A DNA stretch of 64,000 bases from Candidatus Acidiferrales bacterium (GTDB lineage: Bacteria; Bacteroidota; Ignavibacteria; Kryptoniales; JAKASW01): the NCBI GenBank assembly GCA_035515795.1, contig DATJAY010000033.1:38753-102752 (forward strand), in the 5' to 3' direction. Shown piece by piece: positions 8,861-18,187 of the stretch. The translations under genes were made by a program, and so were the position numbers. Under the pieces are notes generated by a model, which saw nothing but the letters and a program-made list of their open reading frames with translations, was not told where the DNA came from and did not search any database. Numbering within the stretch: the stretch's first letter is position 1; each line of letters starts with the position of its first letter.

Positions 8861-10674
8861 TGCAGCTTACTTACGTGGACTGGATTGTTATAGCTCTTTA
8901 CTTCGCCTTTAACCTGGGTGTGGGGCTCTACTATCGGAAGAGGGCGACACAAAGCGTGAGTGATTTCTTCGTCTCCGGCAGAAACGTGGCATGGTGGCTT
9001 GCCGGGACGTCGATGGTCGCGACAACCTTCGCTGCCGACACTCCGCTCGCGGTGACCGGACTCGTCGCACGAAACGGCATTGCGGGAAATTGGATATGGT
9101 GGAGCATGTTGTTCAGCGGGATGCTGACTGTGTTCTTTTACGCACGTCTATGGAGAAGGGCAGGCGTGCTTACGGACGTCGAGTTTGCGGAAATAAGATA
9201 CGGTGGTAAGCCGGCGAGTTTTCTCCGCGGCTTCAGGGCGTTGTACCTGGGATTGCCGGTAAATTTAATCATCATGGGCTGGGTCAATCTCGCAATAGTA
9301 AAAATCATGATGCTCACACTCGGAATTTCCAAAGTTGAGGCTCTTGGTGTCGCGATCGTGATAATGTTCATAACGGCGTCCATCTCCACTTTGTCGGGCC
9401 TGTGGGGAGTTCTTGTCACCGATCTCTTCCAGTTTGTTTTGAAAATGGGGATGGTGATCGTACTGGCAATATTTGCGGTACAGGCCACCGGCGGAATGGG
9501 CAGTTTGATATCGGGATTGCATCAAATCGACCAAACAAGACAAGCAGCTTTGCATACGGGAACACCGCCCCTTCATGGTACGGGCTCGATTTTGTCTTTC
9601 GTTCCTGATCTAAGCTCGGCGTGGATGCCGATGATAACCTTCTTTGTCTATATCGCGGTCAATTGGTGGGCCTCCTGGTACCCCGGCGCCGAGCCGGGCG
9701 GAGGCGGATATATCGCCCAAAGAATTTTTTCCGCCAAGGACGAGAAGAACTCGCTTTTAGCCACCCTGTGGTTCAACATCGCCCATTATGCGCTCCGTCC
9801 GTGGCCCTGGATTATTGTCGCGTTAGTCGCGGTCGTCAGATTGCAGCATGACCCAAATTTCATCGGCGATCCGGAGTCGGGTTACGTTCGGATCCTTGTT
9901 TCGGACTTGCCTGCGTCGCTTCGCGGGTTAATGCTCGCAGCGTTTGCGGCAGCGTATATGTCGACAATCGGCACTCAATTGAATTGGGGAGCAAGCTATG
10001 TCGTTAATGATTTTTACAGACGCTTCCTGGTTAAGAAGAAAAACGAGAAGCACTACGTGAGCGTGTCTCAGCTGGCCACTTTAGTTTTGATGGTGCTATC
10101 TGCGATCGTGACTTTTTATATGGATTCAATTGCCAATGCATGGAAGTTCCTTATCGCTCTCGGCGCCGGCACAGGCCTGGTTTATATTCTTCGATGGTTC
10201 TGGTGGAGGATAAATGCATGGAGCGAGGTATCTGCAATGGCGGCAGCGTTCGTGACTTCACTCACGCTGCAATATTATTTCCATATGAGTGATTCTGAGC
10301 CGCGAGAGTTTGCCTACCTCGTTTTGATTACTGTGCTTGTTACAACTGTCATTTGGTTTGCAGCGACTTTTCTAACTGCTCCGGAGAAGAAGGAAGTCCT
10401 TACGGCGTTTTATCGGCGGGTTCATCCTAGTGCAAGGCTGTGGGGTCCGATTGCAGAAGAGGCAGCCGACGTCCGGCCCGACAAAGATGGAATTTTCAAC
10501 CTGATAGATTGGTTATGTGGAGTAGCGATGATTTATTCAGTTCTCTTTGGAACAGGCGACATAATTTTCGGCAAAACTTTGGTCGGCACACTCATGGTTT
10601 TTATCGGCATTGTTTTCGGATCGGTGATTTTTATCGATTTGAATAGACGCGGCTGGGCGTCGCTGAGTAAATAG
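8860..10674 (+). CDS. Sodium:solute symporter family (SSS) transporter
   Basis: A polytopic membrane protein of 604 residues with about 13-14 hydrophobic segments. It opens with the typical SSS pattern: a first helix, YYRKRATQSVSDFFVSGRNVAWWLAGTSMVATTFAADTP, and then GNWIWW. Members import sugars, amino acids or vitamins with sodium; the substrate is not evident. ATG 8860 was chosen over the TTG one codon earlier because GAGG lies 5 bases upstream and the start overlaps the GH13 stop in TGATG. The pairing suggests that the transporter brings in a glycoside or sugar that the GH13 protein processes, but this rests on context alone. Confidence 0.9.
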   Translation: MQLTYVDWIVIALYFAFNLGVGLYYRKRATQSVSDFFVSGRNVAWWLAGTSMVATTFAADTPLAVTGLVARNGIAGNWIWWSMLFSGMLTVFFYARLWRRAGVLTDVEFAEIRYGGKPASFLRGFRALYLGLPVNLIIMGWVNLAIVKIMMLTLGISKVEALGVAIVIMFITASISTLSGLWGVLVTDLFQFVLKMGMVIVLAIFAVQATGGMGSLISGLHQIDQTRQAALHTGTPPLHGTGSILSFVPDLSSAWMPMITFFVYIAVNWWASWYPGAEPGGGGYIAQRIFSAKDEKNSLLATLWFNIAHYALRPWPWIIVALVAVVRLQHDPNFIGDPESGYVRILVSDLPASLRGLMLAAFAAAYMSTIGTQLNWGASYVVNDFYRRFLVKKKNEKHYVSVSQLATLVLMVLSAIVTFYMDSIANAWKFLIALGAGTGLVYILRWFWWRINAWSEVSAMAAAFVTSLTLQYYFHMSDSEPREFAYLVLITVLVTTVIWFAATFLTAPEKKEVLTAFYRRVHPSARLWGPIAEEAADVRPDKDGIFNLIDWLCGVAMIYSVLFGTGDIIFGKTLVGTLMVFIGIVFGSVIFIDLNRRGWASLSK

Positions 10675-10925
10675 GGAAAGTCTGGATTTTGAATTAATAG
10701 CCCGAATTGCGCGCCGTACTGTTTCAATCAAAAAGTACCTTGAAACGCCAAGCACCTCCCGCCAAGAATCATCTGAATGCCGGAGTCAGGCTTCATCTTG
10801 ATCACAAGAAAGACTGCCCTCTGCGGCATCACGGCCCGACCTGTTAACGGCATTTTGTTTTCCCATTGGTATCAGTTCCTGGCACAACTTTTACTGTCAA
10901 ATGACGAAGATCGAAAATTATTCAA

Positions 10926-11576
10926 ATGTCGATTGAAGAACACATAAAGAATCTAAGACGCGAATATTCCGGCGAGCCGCTTGACGAGGCCATGGTTGAT
11001 CCTGATCCGTTTCGGCAATTTGAAGAATGGTTTAATGAGGCGATCGAGTCGGAGATATCCGATCCGCATGCCATGGTCGTCGCAACCGTTTCGCAAACGG
11101 AGAGACCGTCTGCCCGGGTCGTTCTGCTTCGCGGCATTGACGGAAACGGATTTGTATTTTATACCAATTACAGGAGCCGTAAGGGCGTTGACATTCTACG
11201 AAACCCAAATGTCGCTGCGGTTTTTTTTTGGAGCGAATTGCATAGGCAGGTTCGCGTTGAAGGCTCGGTTGAAAAGGTAAGCTCTCGAGAGTCCGATAAT
11301 TATTTCCATTCCAGACCGCGAGAGAGTCAAGTTGGGGCCTGGGCCTCGATCCAGAGTGAAATAATTTCGGATCGAGAAGAGCTGGATAGACATTTCAAAG
11401 AATACGAGAGGAGGTTTGAAGGCAAGCTTGTACCGCGACCTGACAGCTGGGGAGGATTCAGGATTATCCCGGAGGTCTACGAATTTTGGCAGGGGAGACC
11501 GAACAGATTGCACGACAGAATCCTTTACAAGCTTGATAAATCTGGCGGATGGAAAATAAGCAGGCTTGCACCGTGA
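10926..11576 (+). CDS. pdxH: Pyridoxamine 5'-phosphate oxidase
   Basis: PdxH oxidises pyridoxine or pyridoxamine 5'-phosphate to pyridoxal 5'-phosphate using FMN and oxygen, in the cytoplasm. The 216-residue length is normal. Visible family signatures are PDPFRQFEEWFNEA near the N-terminus, the FMN-binding stretch ARVVLLRGID ... FYTNYRSRKG, the core FFWSELHRQVRVEGSVE, and the C-terminal EVYEFWQGRPNRLHDR that ends the PROSITE-type signature. It stands alone, with about 250 bp before it and 205 bp after it, and I see no other feature in these gaps. The oxygen dependence fits the aerobic respiratory operon in the same window. Confidence 0.96.
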   Translation: MSIEEHIKNLRREYSGEPLDEAMVDPDPFRQFEEWFNEAIESEISDPHAMVVATVSQTERPSARVVLLRGIDGNGFVFYTNYRSRKGVDILRNPNVAAVFFWSELHRQVRVEGSVEKVSSRESDNYFHSRPRESQVGAWASIQSEIISDREELDRHFKEYERRFEGKLVPRPDSWGGFRIIPEVYEFWQGRPNRLHDRILYKLDKSGGWKISRLAP

Positions 11577-11781
11577 GGCACACAATGCAAAGCCGGATTT
11601 CCCAGCGCTCCACTGACCGCGTGCAAATTTTTCAGTGCGAAGAGCGGTCGAAAATAATGTTCATGCGAATCGACCAATTTGCATCATCGTTCCTTTTGCA
11701 GTAGGAAGAAACTGGCAGTGACATTTTTCACAGTAATAGATCTGGAATTTTCACTTTTTATTCCACAATTTAAAGCAAAGA

Positions 11782-13059
11782 GTGGCTACCAAGTTATTTA
11801 TCATAATCGGCTTATTGATTATTGCGTTCGTTTTATCCGCGAGCGAAGTGGCGCTCTATTCACTGATTCGCATCCACCATTTCGGAGTAAGCACAAGCGA
11901 GTCTTCGGAAGGTGAAATATCTTCACGCTTGTTTAAATCACCGCAGCTTTTGTTATCGACCATCTTGGTATCCAATGCGATTGCCGTTTTTTTATTTTCT
12001 CTGTTGGGCGCTTCTCTTGCCGTCGAATTCGCGTCGCGATTCTCTATCAACAAGACTATCGTTCTCTCGATTGAAGTCGTGGTGTTCTCCGGACTGCTGA
12101 TCTTATTTGCAGACACGGTTCCAAAAATTGCCGCGTCGCGCAATCCGAGACTCGTTGCCCGCGCCACGCTGCCGCTTCTTGCAATCCTTTTGCTGGTGGA
12201 AAGTCCGATTGTTTTTCCGTTGAACTCTTTGCTTACAAGAGTAAACCGGAGAAGGAAAAAAGCGCAGGTAATTATCGACGATGATAGATTGAAAACGCTT
12301 TCGGAGATTGCTGCAACTACCGGAGTTATGGATGAAAACGAGGCCCAGCTGCTGAAGAAGATAGCCTTTTTTGGAGAAAAGACCGTGAGCAAGGCAATGA
12401 CACCGAGATCGGAAATAATTAGTATTTCTGAAGATTGTGAGTTCAGGAAGGTACTTAAAGTGTTGGAACGTTGTGAACATTCCAGGCTCCCGGTCTATTC
12501 CGGTATGCCGGAGAATGTTGTCGGTGTGCTGTATGCGAGGGATTTTTTGAGTGTCTTCAGAAAGCAGACTTCTCGAAAAGAATTTCGCGTGAGCGCTGTG
12601 ATGCGGAAAGCGTTGTTTGTTCCGGAGACCCAGTCGCTCGAAAAACTCATCGAGGCTTTCAGAGAAAACAGAGTCCACATAGCTTTGGCGGTCGATGAGT
12701 TTGGCGGCTTGGCAGGAATCGTAACTCTTTCAGATGTTGTGCGCGAAATTTTCGGATCGAGTGCCGAAGAACCGAAAGAGAGTCAGCGAATAATTAAGCT
12801 CCATGAATCGACCTATGCGGTTAAAGGGTCGACCCGATTAGACGAGATTGGAGCAGAAATAAAGGGATTTGATCCTGGAGAAAGATCGACCGAAACGGTC
12901 TCTTCGCTGTTGACCGAAATCCATGGTCATGTGCCGAGATTGGGAAGCAGGATAAAATTCGGCAATTTTGAATTTGAAATCGAGCAGGCAACTCCAAAAA
13001 CTGTTTTGCAGGTCAAGCTTCATCAGTTGAATTCGATGCCGGTCGTTGAAGATGAATAG
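11782..13059 (+). CDS. CNNM/CorC-type membrane protein with CBS pair
   Basis: The 425-residue protein has a CNNM (DUF21) membrane domain in residues 1-170 with about four hydrophobic helices. Two CBS modules follow (MTPRSEIISIS ... LPVYSGMPENVVGVLYARDF and VHIALAVDEFGGLAGIVTLSDVVREIFG). A CorC/HlyC-type C-terminal domain closes it (YAVKGSTRLDEIGAEI ... FEIEQATPKTVLQVK). This family is linked to Mg2+ or other divalent cation transport and is often annotated as hemolysin-like; in Bacteroidota the related GldE belongs to gliding loci, which are not seen here. The start is GTG with a weak AAAG upstream. The end overlaps aroK by 8 bases. Confidence 0.88.
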   Translation: MATKLFIIIGLLIIAFVLSASEVALYSLIRIHHFGVSTSESSEGEISSRLFKSPQLLLSTILVSNAIAVFLFSLLGASLAVEFASRFSINKTIVLSIEVVVFSGLLILFADTVPKIAASRNPRLVARATLPLLAILLLVESPIVFPLNSLLTRVNRRRKKAQVIIDDDRLKTLSEIAATTGVMDENEAQLLKKIAFFGEKTVSKAMTPRSEIISISEDCEFRKVLKVLERCEHSRLPVYSGMPENVVGVLYARDFLSVFRKQTSRKEFRVSAVMRKALFVPETQSLEKLIEAFRENRVHIALAVDEFGGLAGIVTLSDVVREIFGSSAEEPKESQRIIKLHESTYAVKGSTRLDEIGAEIKGFDPGERSTETVSSLLTEIHGHVPRLGSRIKFGNFEFEIEQATPKTVLQVKLHQLNSMPVVEDE

Positions 13060-13606
13060 AACCAAGAATATCGTTTTTCTTTCCGGATTCATGGGAAGCG
13101 GCAAAAGTACTATAGGGCCACGGCTGGCGAAAAAACTTGGCTATGATTTTATAGACGTGGATTACGTTATCGAGGAGAACGAGGGGATCACCATCCCGGA
13201 AATCTTCGCAAGTCATGGCGAAAAACATTTCCGAACCCTGGAAAAAGAAATACTGACTGTCATTTCGAGGGAGAGGAACAACATCGTGGTCGCTCTTGGC
13301 GGCGGTACCTTGACACACAAAGATAATAGGGAGCTCGTAAAGAAAGACGGCATACTGATTTATTTGAAGGCGGCTCCGGAAGAAATTCTCGAGCGGGTCG
13401 AAGGCGGGAAAATTGATCGTCCGATGCTTCTTGCAGCGGATGGAAGGAAATTGTCAGGAAAAGAGCTTTCATTGAGAATTGAATCGCTCTTAAAAGAACG
13501 CGAGGAACATTACACCGAGGCCAGCATAATAATAGAAACTTCGGGAAAGAGTGTCCGCGGAACAATAGAGGAAATAACCTCAAAACTAAAAGGTAAAATC
13601 TTATGA
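13052..13606 (+). CDS. aroK: Shikimate kinase
   Basis: Phosphorylates shikimate at O3 with ATP, step five of chorismate synthesis, in the cytoplasm. The 184-residue protein shows Walker A (GFMGSGKST), the substrate-binding DVD (FIDVDYVIEE), the FRTLEKEIL segment with the shikimate-contacting arginine, and the GGGT loop after VVALG. An in-frame TTG lies two codons upstream; ATG 13052 gives the normal N-terminus. It overlaps the preceding CBS gene by 8 bases and the following aroB by 4 (ATGA). Together they form a shikimate-pathway pair, and the overlap suggests translational coupling. Confidence 0.95.
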   Translation: MNRTKNIVFLSGFMGSGKSTIGPRLAKKLGYDFIDVDYVIEENEGITIPEIFASHGEKHFRTLEKEILTVISRERNNIVVALGGGTLTHKDNRELVKKDGILIYLKAAPEEILERVEGGKIDRPMLLAADGRKLSGKELSLRIESLLKEREEHYTEASIIIETSGKSVRGTIEEITSKLKGKIL

Positions 13607-14688
13607 AGGTGTTGGATTATCGTATCAATTCGCTGCGGGTACCGATCTACTTAGGAGACTCGGCCGCTCAGATTGCCGTGCAGCTTCGTTCAGTGACCAA
13701 GCCTGCTGTCGTGGTAGACTCAAAGGTGGCGGATATCCACAAGGATCTGATAAATGAGATCGGAAGTACGAATGGCAGTGTGATTGTTGTTTTTCAGGCC
13801 ACCGAGGAAAATAAATGTCTCGAGAAAGTGCAGGAGATACTGACATATTTCCTGGAAAGAAATATCAAACGAGATTCAACGCTGTTCGCAATTGGGGGGG
13901 GGATAACAGGAGACATGGCGGGATTTGTGGCCGCTATTTTCCAGCGCGGAATAAATTACGTGAATGTTCCGACGACCCTTCTCGCGATGGTGGACAGCTC
14001 GATAGGGGGAAAAGTTGGTGTAAACCACGACCTTGGAAAGAATATGATCGGTGCATTTCATCAGCCTGTTTCCATAATCATGAACACGAAATTTCTGGAA
14101 ACTCTGCCGAAAGATGAGCTTGTCTGCGGGCTGGGTGAAATCGTAAAGTATGCGGTTCTGCGAGGGGATCGCTTTTTCGATTTTCTGGAAAAAAATTACT
14201 TGAAATTACTCAATAAAGACCAGAAAACTTTCGAAAGAATGATCAAGATGTCTATTGAGACAAAGAGGCTTTTCGTGGAAAGGGATGCGAAAGAGTCCGG
14301 CATCAGGGCGCACCTAAATCTGGGTCACACAATTGGACACGCGATCGAAGCCGCGGCGAAATACAACAAGTTCAAACACGGCGAGGCAGTGCTGATCGGT
14401 CTAGTCGCTGAGTCCCATATAGCGATGCACATGAAACTTCTCCGTCCGACAAATTTCGAGCGAATACTAAAGATGGTGCGGCAAATTGCGCCGAGAAGAG
14501 AAGACAAGGTTGTGCTTGAAGATGTCGTGAGTCACTTGAAGTATGACAAGAAAGTGAAGGCGGGAAAGGTAAGATTTGTGCTGCCAACAGGAATCGGGAA
14601 AGTAGTGATCCGCGATGATGTGGCCCACAGGAATATTGTCGACTCAATAAAGTTTGTCGCAGATGACGGGCTGTTGAGTCTAAATTAA
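13603..14688 (+). CDS. aroB: 3-dehydroquinate synthase
   Basis: Converts DAHP to 3-dehydroquinate, the second step of the shikimate pathway, using NAD and a divalent metal. The 361-residue length fits the family. The NAD-binding glycine-rich stretch is FAIGGGITGDMAGFVA. It is followed by the typical NVPTTLLAMVDSSIGGKVGVNH, with metal and substrate residues, and by a metal-ligand segment HLNLGHTIGHAIE and KHGEAV. It starts four bases inside aroK. About 60 bp of AT-rich sequence separates it from purM. Confidence 0.96.
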   Translation: MKVLDYRINSLRVPIYLGDSAAQIAVQLRSVTKPAVVVDSKVADIHKDLINEIGSTNGSVIVVFQATEENKCLEKVQEILTYFLERNIKRDSTLFAIGGGITGDMAGFVAAIFQRGINYVNVPTTLLAMVDSSIGGKVGVNHDLGKNMIGAFHQPVSIIMNTKFLETLPKDELVCGLGEIVKYAVLRGDRFFDFLEKNYLKLLNKDQKTFERMIKMSIETKRLFVERDAKESGIRAHLNLGHTIGHAIEAAAKYNKFKHGEAVLIGLVAESHIAMHMKLLRPTNFERILKMVRQIAPRREDKVVLEDVVSHLKYDKKVKAGKVRFVLPTGIGKVVIRDDVAHRNIVDSIKFVADDGLLSLN

Positions 14689-14751
14689 TTTTGGATTTTG
14701 AATCCTCGATTTCGGATTCAAGGCTTAACGTTTAGAATTTAGAATAACAGA

Positions 14752-15747
14752 ATGACAACTTATAAACAAAGCGGTGTTAATATAGACGAAGCGGAAGAGC
14801 TCGTAAGAAGGATCAAGCCGCTCGCAAAGAGGACGTTTAATAAGAATGTTTTGTCGGAGATAGGATTCTTCGGAGGCTTTTACAGCGGTAAGTTTTCGGG
14901 ATATCGGAATCCTGTGTTAGTTTCGAGCGTCGATGGAGTCGGAACAAAGGTCAAGATCGCGATTGAAATGAATAAGCATGATACGATCGGTCAGGATTTG
15001 GTCAATCATTGCGTGAATGACATCGCAGTGGGCGGGGCGAAACCGCTTTTCTTCCTGGATTACTTTGCGTGTGGAAAGTTAAATGTTGATGTTGCCGAAC
15101 GAGTCATCGAAGGATTGTCAACCGCGTGCAGAGAAAATGGACTTGCTTTGATCGGTGGAGAAACGGCGGAGATGCCGGGAGTTTATTCGGAAAACGACTA
15201 TGACCTTGCGGGGACCATCGTCGGAGTTGTGGACAAATCGAAAGTGATCGACGGCAGCAAAGTCAGAAAGGGAGATGTGCTGATCGGAATCTCATCCGCT
15301 GGGTTGCACACGAATGGATATTCGCTTGCGAGGAAGACTCTTCTGTCAAAATATAAAGTTGATAGTTACGTTGACGAACTTGGAGAGACAGTCGGTGAAG
15401 CGTTGATCAGAACACACAGGTCCTATTTCAAGATAATCGAATTTGCCGTGAAAAAATTTTCTATTCATGGCATGTCCCATATCACCGGCGGTGGAATTGC
15501 AGGAAATACGGTCAGGGTAGTTCGCGCACCGCATGAGTTCAAAATATTTTGGGAAAACTGGGAACCGCCTGCGACTTTTGAACTGATACAGTCGATAGGA
15601 AACGTCCCCGATGAAGATATGAGAAGAACTCTGAACATGGGCGTAGGGTTGGTGTTGATCGTTCCGAAAAATGAATCTGACGCTTTGATTGCGGGCTTGA
15701 AGAAGAGAGGGGAGAAATGTTTTGTTGTTGGGGAAGTGATGAAATAG
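14752..15747 (+). CDS. purM: Phosphoribosylformylglycinamidine cyclo-ligase
   Basis: PurM (AIR synthetase) closes the imidazole ring in purine biosynthesis, turning FGAM and ATP into AIR. The 331 residues match the family. Signatures visible are YKQSGVNIDEAEELV at the start, VSSVDGVGTKVKIA, the dimer and active-site stretch NHCVNDIAVGGAKPLFFLDY, GLALIGGETAEMPGVY, and the C-terminal HITGGGIAGN and MGVGLVLIV. It probably belongs to the end of the aro transcription unit, although a 63-bp gap makes that uncertain. It converges with the M13 peptidase gene across a hairpin. Confidence 0.96.
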   Translation: MTTYKQSGVNIDEAEELVRRIKPLAKRTFNKNVLSEIGFFGGFYSGKFSGYRNPVLVSSVDGVGTKVKIAIEMNKHDTIGQDLVNHCVNDIAVGGAKPLFFLDYFACGKLNVDVAERVIEGLSTACRENGLALIGGETAEMPGVYSENDYDLAGTIVGVVDKSKVIDGSKVRKGDVLIGISSAGLHTNGYSLARKTLLSKYKVDSYVDELGETVGEALIRTHRSYFKIIEFAVKKFSIHGMSHITGGGIAGNTVRVVRAPHEFKIFWENWEPPATFELIQSIGNVPDEDMRRTLNMGVGLVLIVPKNESDALIAGLKKRGEKCFVVGEVMK

Positions 15748-15763
15748 AAGGGCGAGAGTGGAG

Positions 15764-15796
15764 ATGTGACCGCCGCATTCAAAGTGACGGTCACAT
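15764..15796. terminator. Hairpin between convergent purM and M13 peptidase genes
   Basis: Nine-base arms ATGTGACCG (15764-15772) and CGGTCACAT (15788-15796) are perfectly complementary around a 15-base loop. The hairpin lies in the 63-bp gap between two genes transcribed towards each other, the usual place for a bidirectional terminator. There is no long T-run on either side, so termination by this hairpin is an inference. Confidence 0.5.
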
Positions 15797-15810
15797 TTCG
15801 CAACATTAAT

Positions 15811-17865
15811 CTACCAGATCTTTGCTCTTTCGTCTTCGGATCTGTACATCGGGTCACCGGGCTTGCAACCGAACGCCTCGTAGAACGCAGGAGTATCTGA
15901 TAACGGTCCGTTACACCTGTACTCATTAGGTGAATGAGGGTCAACAATTATCCGCTGGCGCAAAGCCTGCGGAGTGTCGTTCTCGCGCCACATCTGTGCC
16001 CATGCAAGGAAGAAACGCTGCTCTGCTGTGAAGCCGTCAATGGTTCCCGGACGCGGGTTGTCTTTCAAGGTGTTCTCAAATGCATCGTAGGCTATTGAAA
16101 CACCGCCGAGGTCGGCGATATTTTCTCCCTCAGTGAGCTTCCCATTTACGTGAATTGAGTCGAGAACAGTATAACTATTGAACTGGTTTACAAGAACTTC
16201 TGCTTTCTTTTTGAAGTTCGTTGCATCGGATTCCGTCCACCAATTTTCTAAATTTCCTTTTGCGTCAAACTGACTTCCCTGATCGTCGAACCCGTGTGTC
16301 ATCTCGTGTCCGATTACGGCGCCCATCCCGCCATAGTTGACCGCGTCGTCAGCGATGGGATTGAAGAACGGCGGCTGCAAAATTCCAGCGGGGAAAACTA
16401 TTTCGTTCATGGATGGATTGTAATAAGCGTTGACGGTCGGAGGAGTCATTCCCCACTCAGTCCGGTCGACCGGCTTGCCTATCTTACCTATCTCGAAATT
16501 GAAATCGAATTCGTTCGCTCGCATAACGTTCATGACATAAGTGCCGCGATCGATCTGCAGTCCTTCATAACTTTTCCATTTATCAGGATAGCCGATTTTA
16601 TTGATGATCGCATTTAACTTTGTCAGAGCCTGCTTTTTTGTCTCGTCGCTCATCCAATCGAGCTTCTTGATTCTTTCTGCCAGCGTTGCTTCAAGGTTGC
16701 GAACCATTTCCTCAGCACGTGCTTTTGCTTCAGGCGAGAAATAATCTTTGACGTACAGTTTTCCCAATGAGAATCCGATCTCATTATCCACGGTGTTAAG
16801 GACTCGTTTCCATCTTGGCTGTAACTCCTTTGCTCCCGTAAGAACCGTGCCGTAGAACCTGAAATTCTCGTCGACATACTTTTTAGAGATGTAAGGTGCC
16901 ATAGAATGGATTAGATGCCATCTGACGTAAACCTTCCAATCCTTGATAGATATCTGCTTCAATATCTTGCCGATTTCCTTGACGAACTTCGGCTGGGCAA
17001 TGTTTATGCTTTTAACCTTTGGTAAACTAAAATATCTGAGATATGCATTCCATGAGAATTCGGGTGTTAACGCGTTGACTTTCGCAAGGGCCATCATGTT
17101 GTAGGTCGCTTTTGGATCGCGTCGCTCGGTCCGCGTCATCGATGCTTCCGCAAGTCGACGCTCGAGCTTCATCACGACCTGGGCCTCGTCTCCGGATTTC
17201 TTTTCATTATCCCCCAGAAGCTCGAACATGTTTATCAAATGCGTGTTGTACTCCTGCAGGATTTGCTGCGATTGCGGATCTGTTTTGGTATAATAGTCGC
17301 GGTCCGGTAGACCTAATCCAGCCTGTCTCACTGTGGCTATCATCGTTTCACTATTCTTGAAATCCTGCTGCGAGGAAAAGTAGAAAAGGATATTCACTCC
17401 AAACCGCTGAAGTTCCGGGATGATTTTTTGCAGACCTTTGAGATCTTTAACTGCGTCTATTTTCTTGAGATACTTTTCCAGCGGCTTCATTCCTTGTAAT
17501 TCGATGTTTGAAGAATCCATTCCGCTGTAGAAGAAATCCCCCACGAGCTGAACGTCGCTTCCTTTCGCAGCGTTCGTCTCCGCTGCTGCGCTGTCTACGA
17601 TTCCATGAAGCTGTTCCATGTTGCGGTCATAAAGCTCGGTGAAGCTTCCCCAGCGGCTGTATTCCGGTGGTATCGGGTTTCTCTTCAGCCACCCCCCGTT
17701 TGCATATAAGTAAAAATTTTGTCTTGGAGACGCGGTGGTGTCCAAATTCGCCGGGTCTAGCGGCAATATGCTCTCAGTTTTCTCCTGTGCCATCATTTCA
17801 GTAACTCCAATTCCTATGGCAAAGGAAATAAAGAGCAGGTATGGTGTAGCATGATTGATTTTCAT
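15811..17865 (-). CDS. pepO: M13 family (neprilysin/PepO-like) zinc metallopeptidase
   Basis: A 684-residue secreted endopeptidase. A signal peptide of about 26 residues (LLFISFAIGIGVTEMMAQ) is followed by the long helical M13 N-domain and the catalytic domain. The zinc motif HEMTH spans residues 520-524 (VIGHEMTHGFDDQGSQFD), the third ligand is E581 in GENIADLGG, and the family substrate-binding sequence is NAYYNPSMNEIVFPAGILQPP. The C-terminus ends in the conserved CKPGDPMYR followed by a tail reaching RAKIW, close to the usual CXXW-type end of the family. Such enzymes cut oligopeptides in the periplasm or outside the cell. It is transcribed alone, and its promoter region shares the 320-bp gap with the divergent SDR operon. 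Confidence 0.93.
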   Translation of the reverse strand: MKINHATPYLLFISFAIGIGVTEMMAQEKTESILPLDPANLDTTASPRQNFYLYANGGWLKRNPIPPEYSRWGSFTELYDRNMEQLHGIVDSAAAETNAAKGSDVQLVGDFFYSGMDSSNIELQGMKPLEKYLKKIDAVKDLKGLQKIIPELQRFGVNILFYFSSQQDFKNSETMIATVRQAGLGLPDRDYYTKTDPQSQQILQEYNTHLINMFELLGDNEKKSGDEAQVVMKLERRLAEASMTRTERRDPKATYNMMALAKVNALTPEFSWNAYLRYFSLPKVKSINIAQPKFVKEIGKILKQISIKDWKVYVRWHLIHSMAPYISKKYVDENFRFYGTVLTGAKELQPRWKRVLNTVDNEIGFSLGKLYVKDYFSPEAKARAEEMVRNLEATLAERIKKLDWMSDETKKQALTKLNAIINKIGYPDKWKSYEGLQIDRGTYVMNVMRANEFDFNFEIGKIGKPVDRTEWGMTPPTVNAYYNPSMNEIVFPAGILQPPFFNPIADDAVNYGGMGAVIGHEMTHGFDDQGSQFDAKGNLENWWTESDATNFKKKAEVLVNQFNSYTVLDSIHVNGKLTEGENIADLGGVSIAYDAFENTLKDNPRPGTIDGFTAEQRFFLAWAQMWRENDTPQALRQRIIVDPHSPNEYRCNGPLSDTPAFYEAFGCKPGDPMYRSEDERAKIW

Positions 17866-18187
17866 GCGAACTCCTCTCCCTTTTTCTTATTGAGAAATTT
17901 CGTTTGATGTACTCAGAGCTCAAGGTGTTTTGTTTAGCGAGCACCGGTGACTTTTGCCAAACGCTTTCGTCGTAGGTGCGAACCATTTTACTACTCATAA
18001 ATTTAAAAAACCACTAATCAACTGTTGATAGGTGTTTTTGAGGATTACTAAACGACGATACGTGAAGGTCGTTTAGTCATTTCTATCCTTATTTTTAGCT
18101 TTTTGTCATGAAAATATAATGTAATTTATTTAGTCATTTAGTGAAAGTTTGCAAATTGCTTTTTAAAGCCGTCGGGGATAAATTTTT
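17866..18187. other. 322-bp divergent regulatory gap
   Basis: No gene is seen between the divergent M13 peptidase and SDR genes. The gap is AT-rich. It holds a short palindrome ATCAAC-T-GTTGAT at 18017-18029, the longer inverted repeat listed separately, and two copies of an 11-base direct repeat TTTAGTCATTT (18072-18082 and 18129-18139). The right copy lies about 50 bp before the SDR start. This density suggests binding sites for a regulator of one or both genes, but no regulator is known. Confidence 0.4.
18047..18077. promoter_or_regulatory. 10-bp perfect inverted repeat upstream of SDR operon
   Basis: ACTAAACGAC (18047-18056) and GTCGTTTAGT (18068-18077) are exact reverse complements around an 11-base spacer. 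The centre lies about 125 bp before the SDR start and 200 bp before the M13 start. The right arm overlaps the first copy of the TTTAGTCATTT direct repeat. It could be an operator or a transcript hairpin; no T-run follows. Confidence 0.45.
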
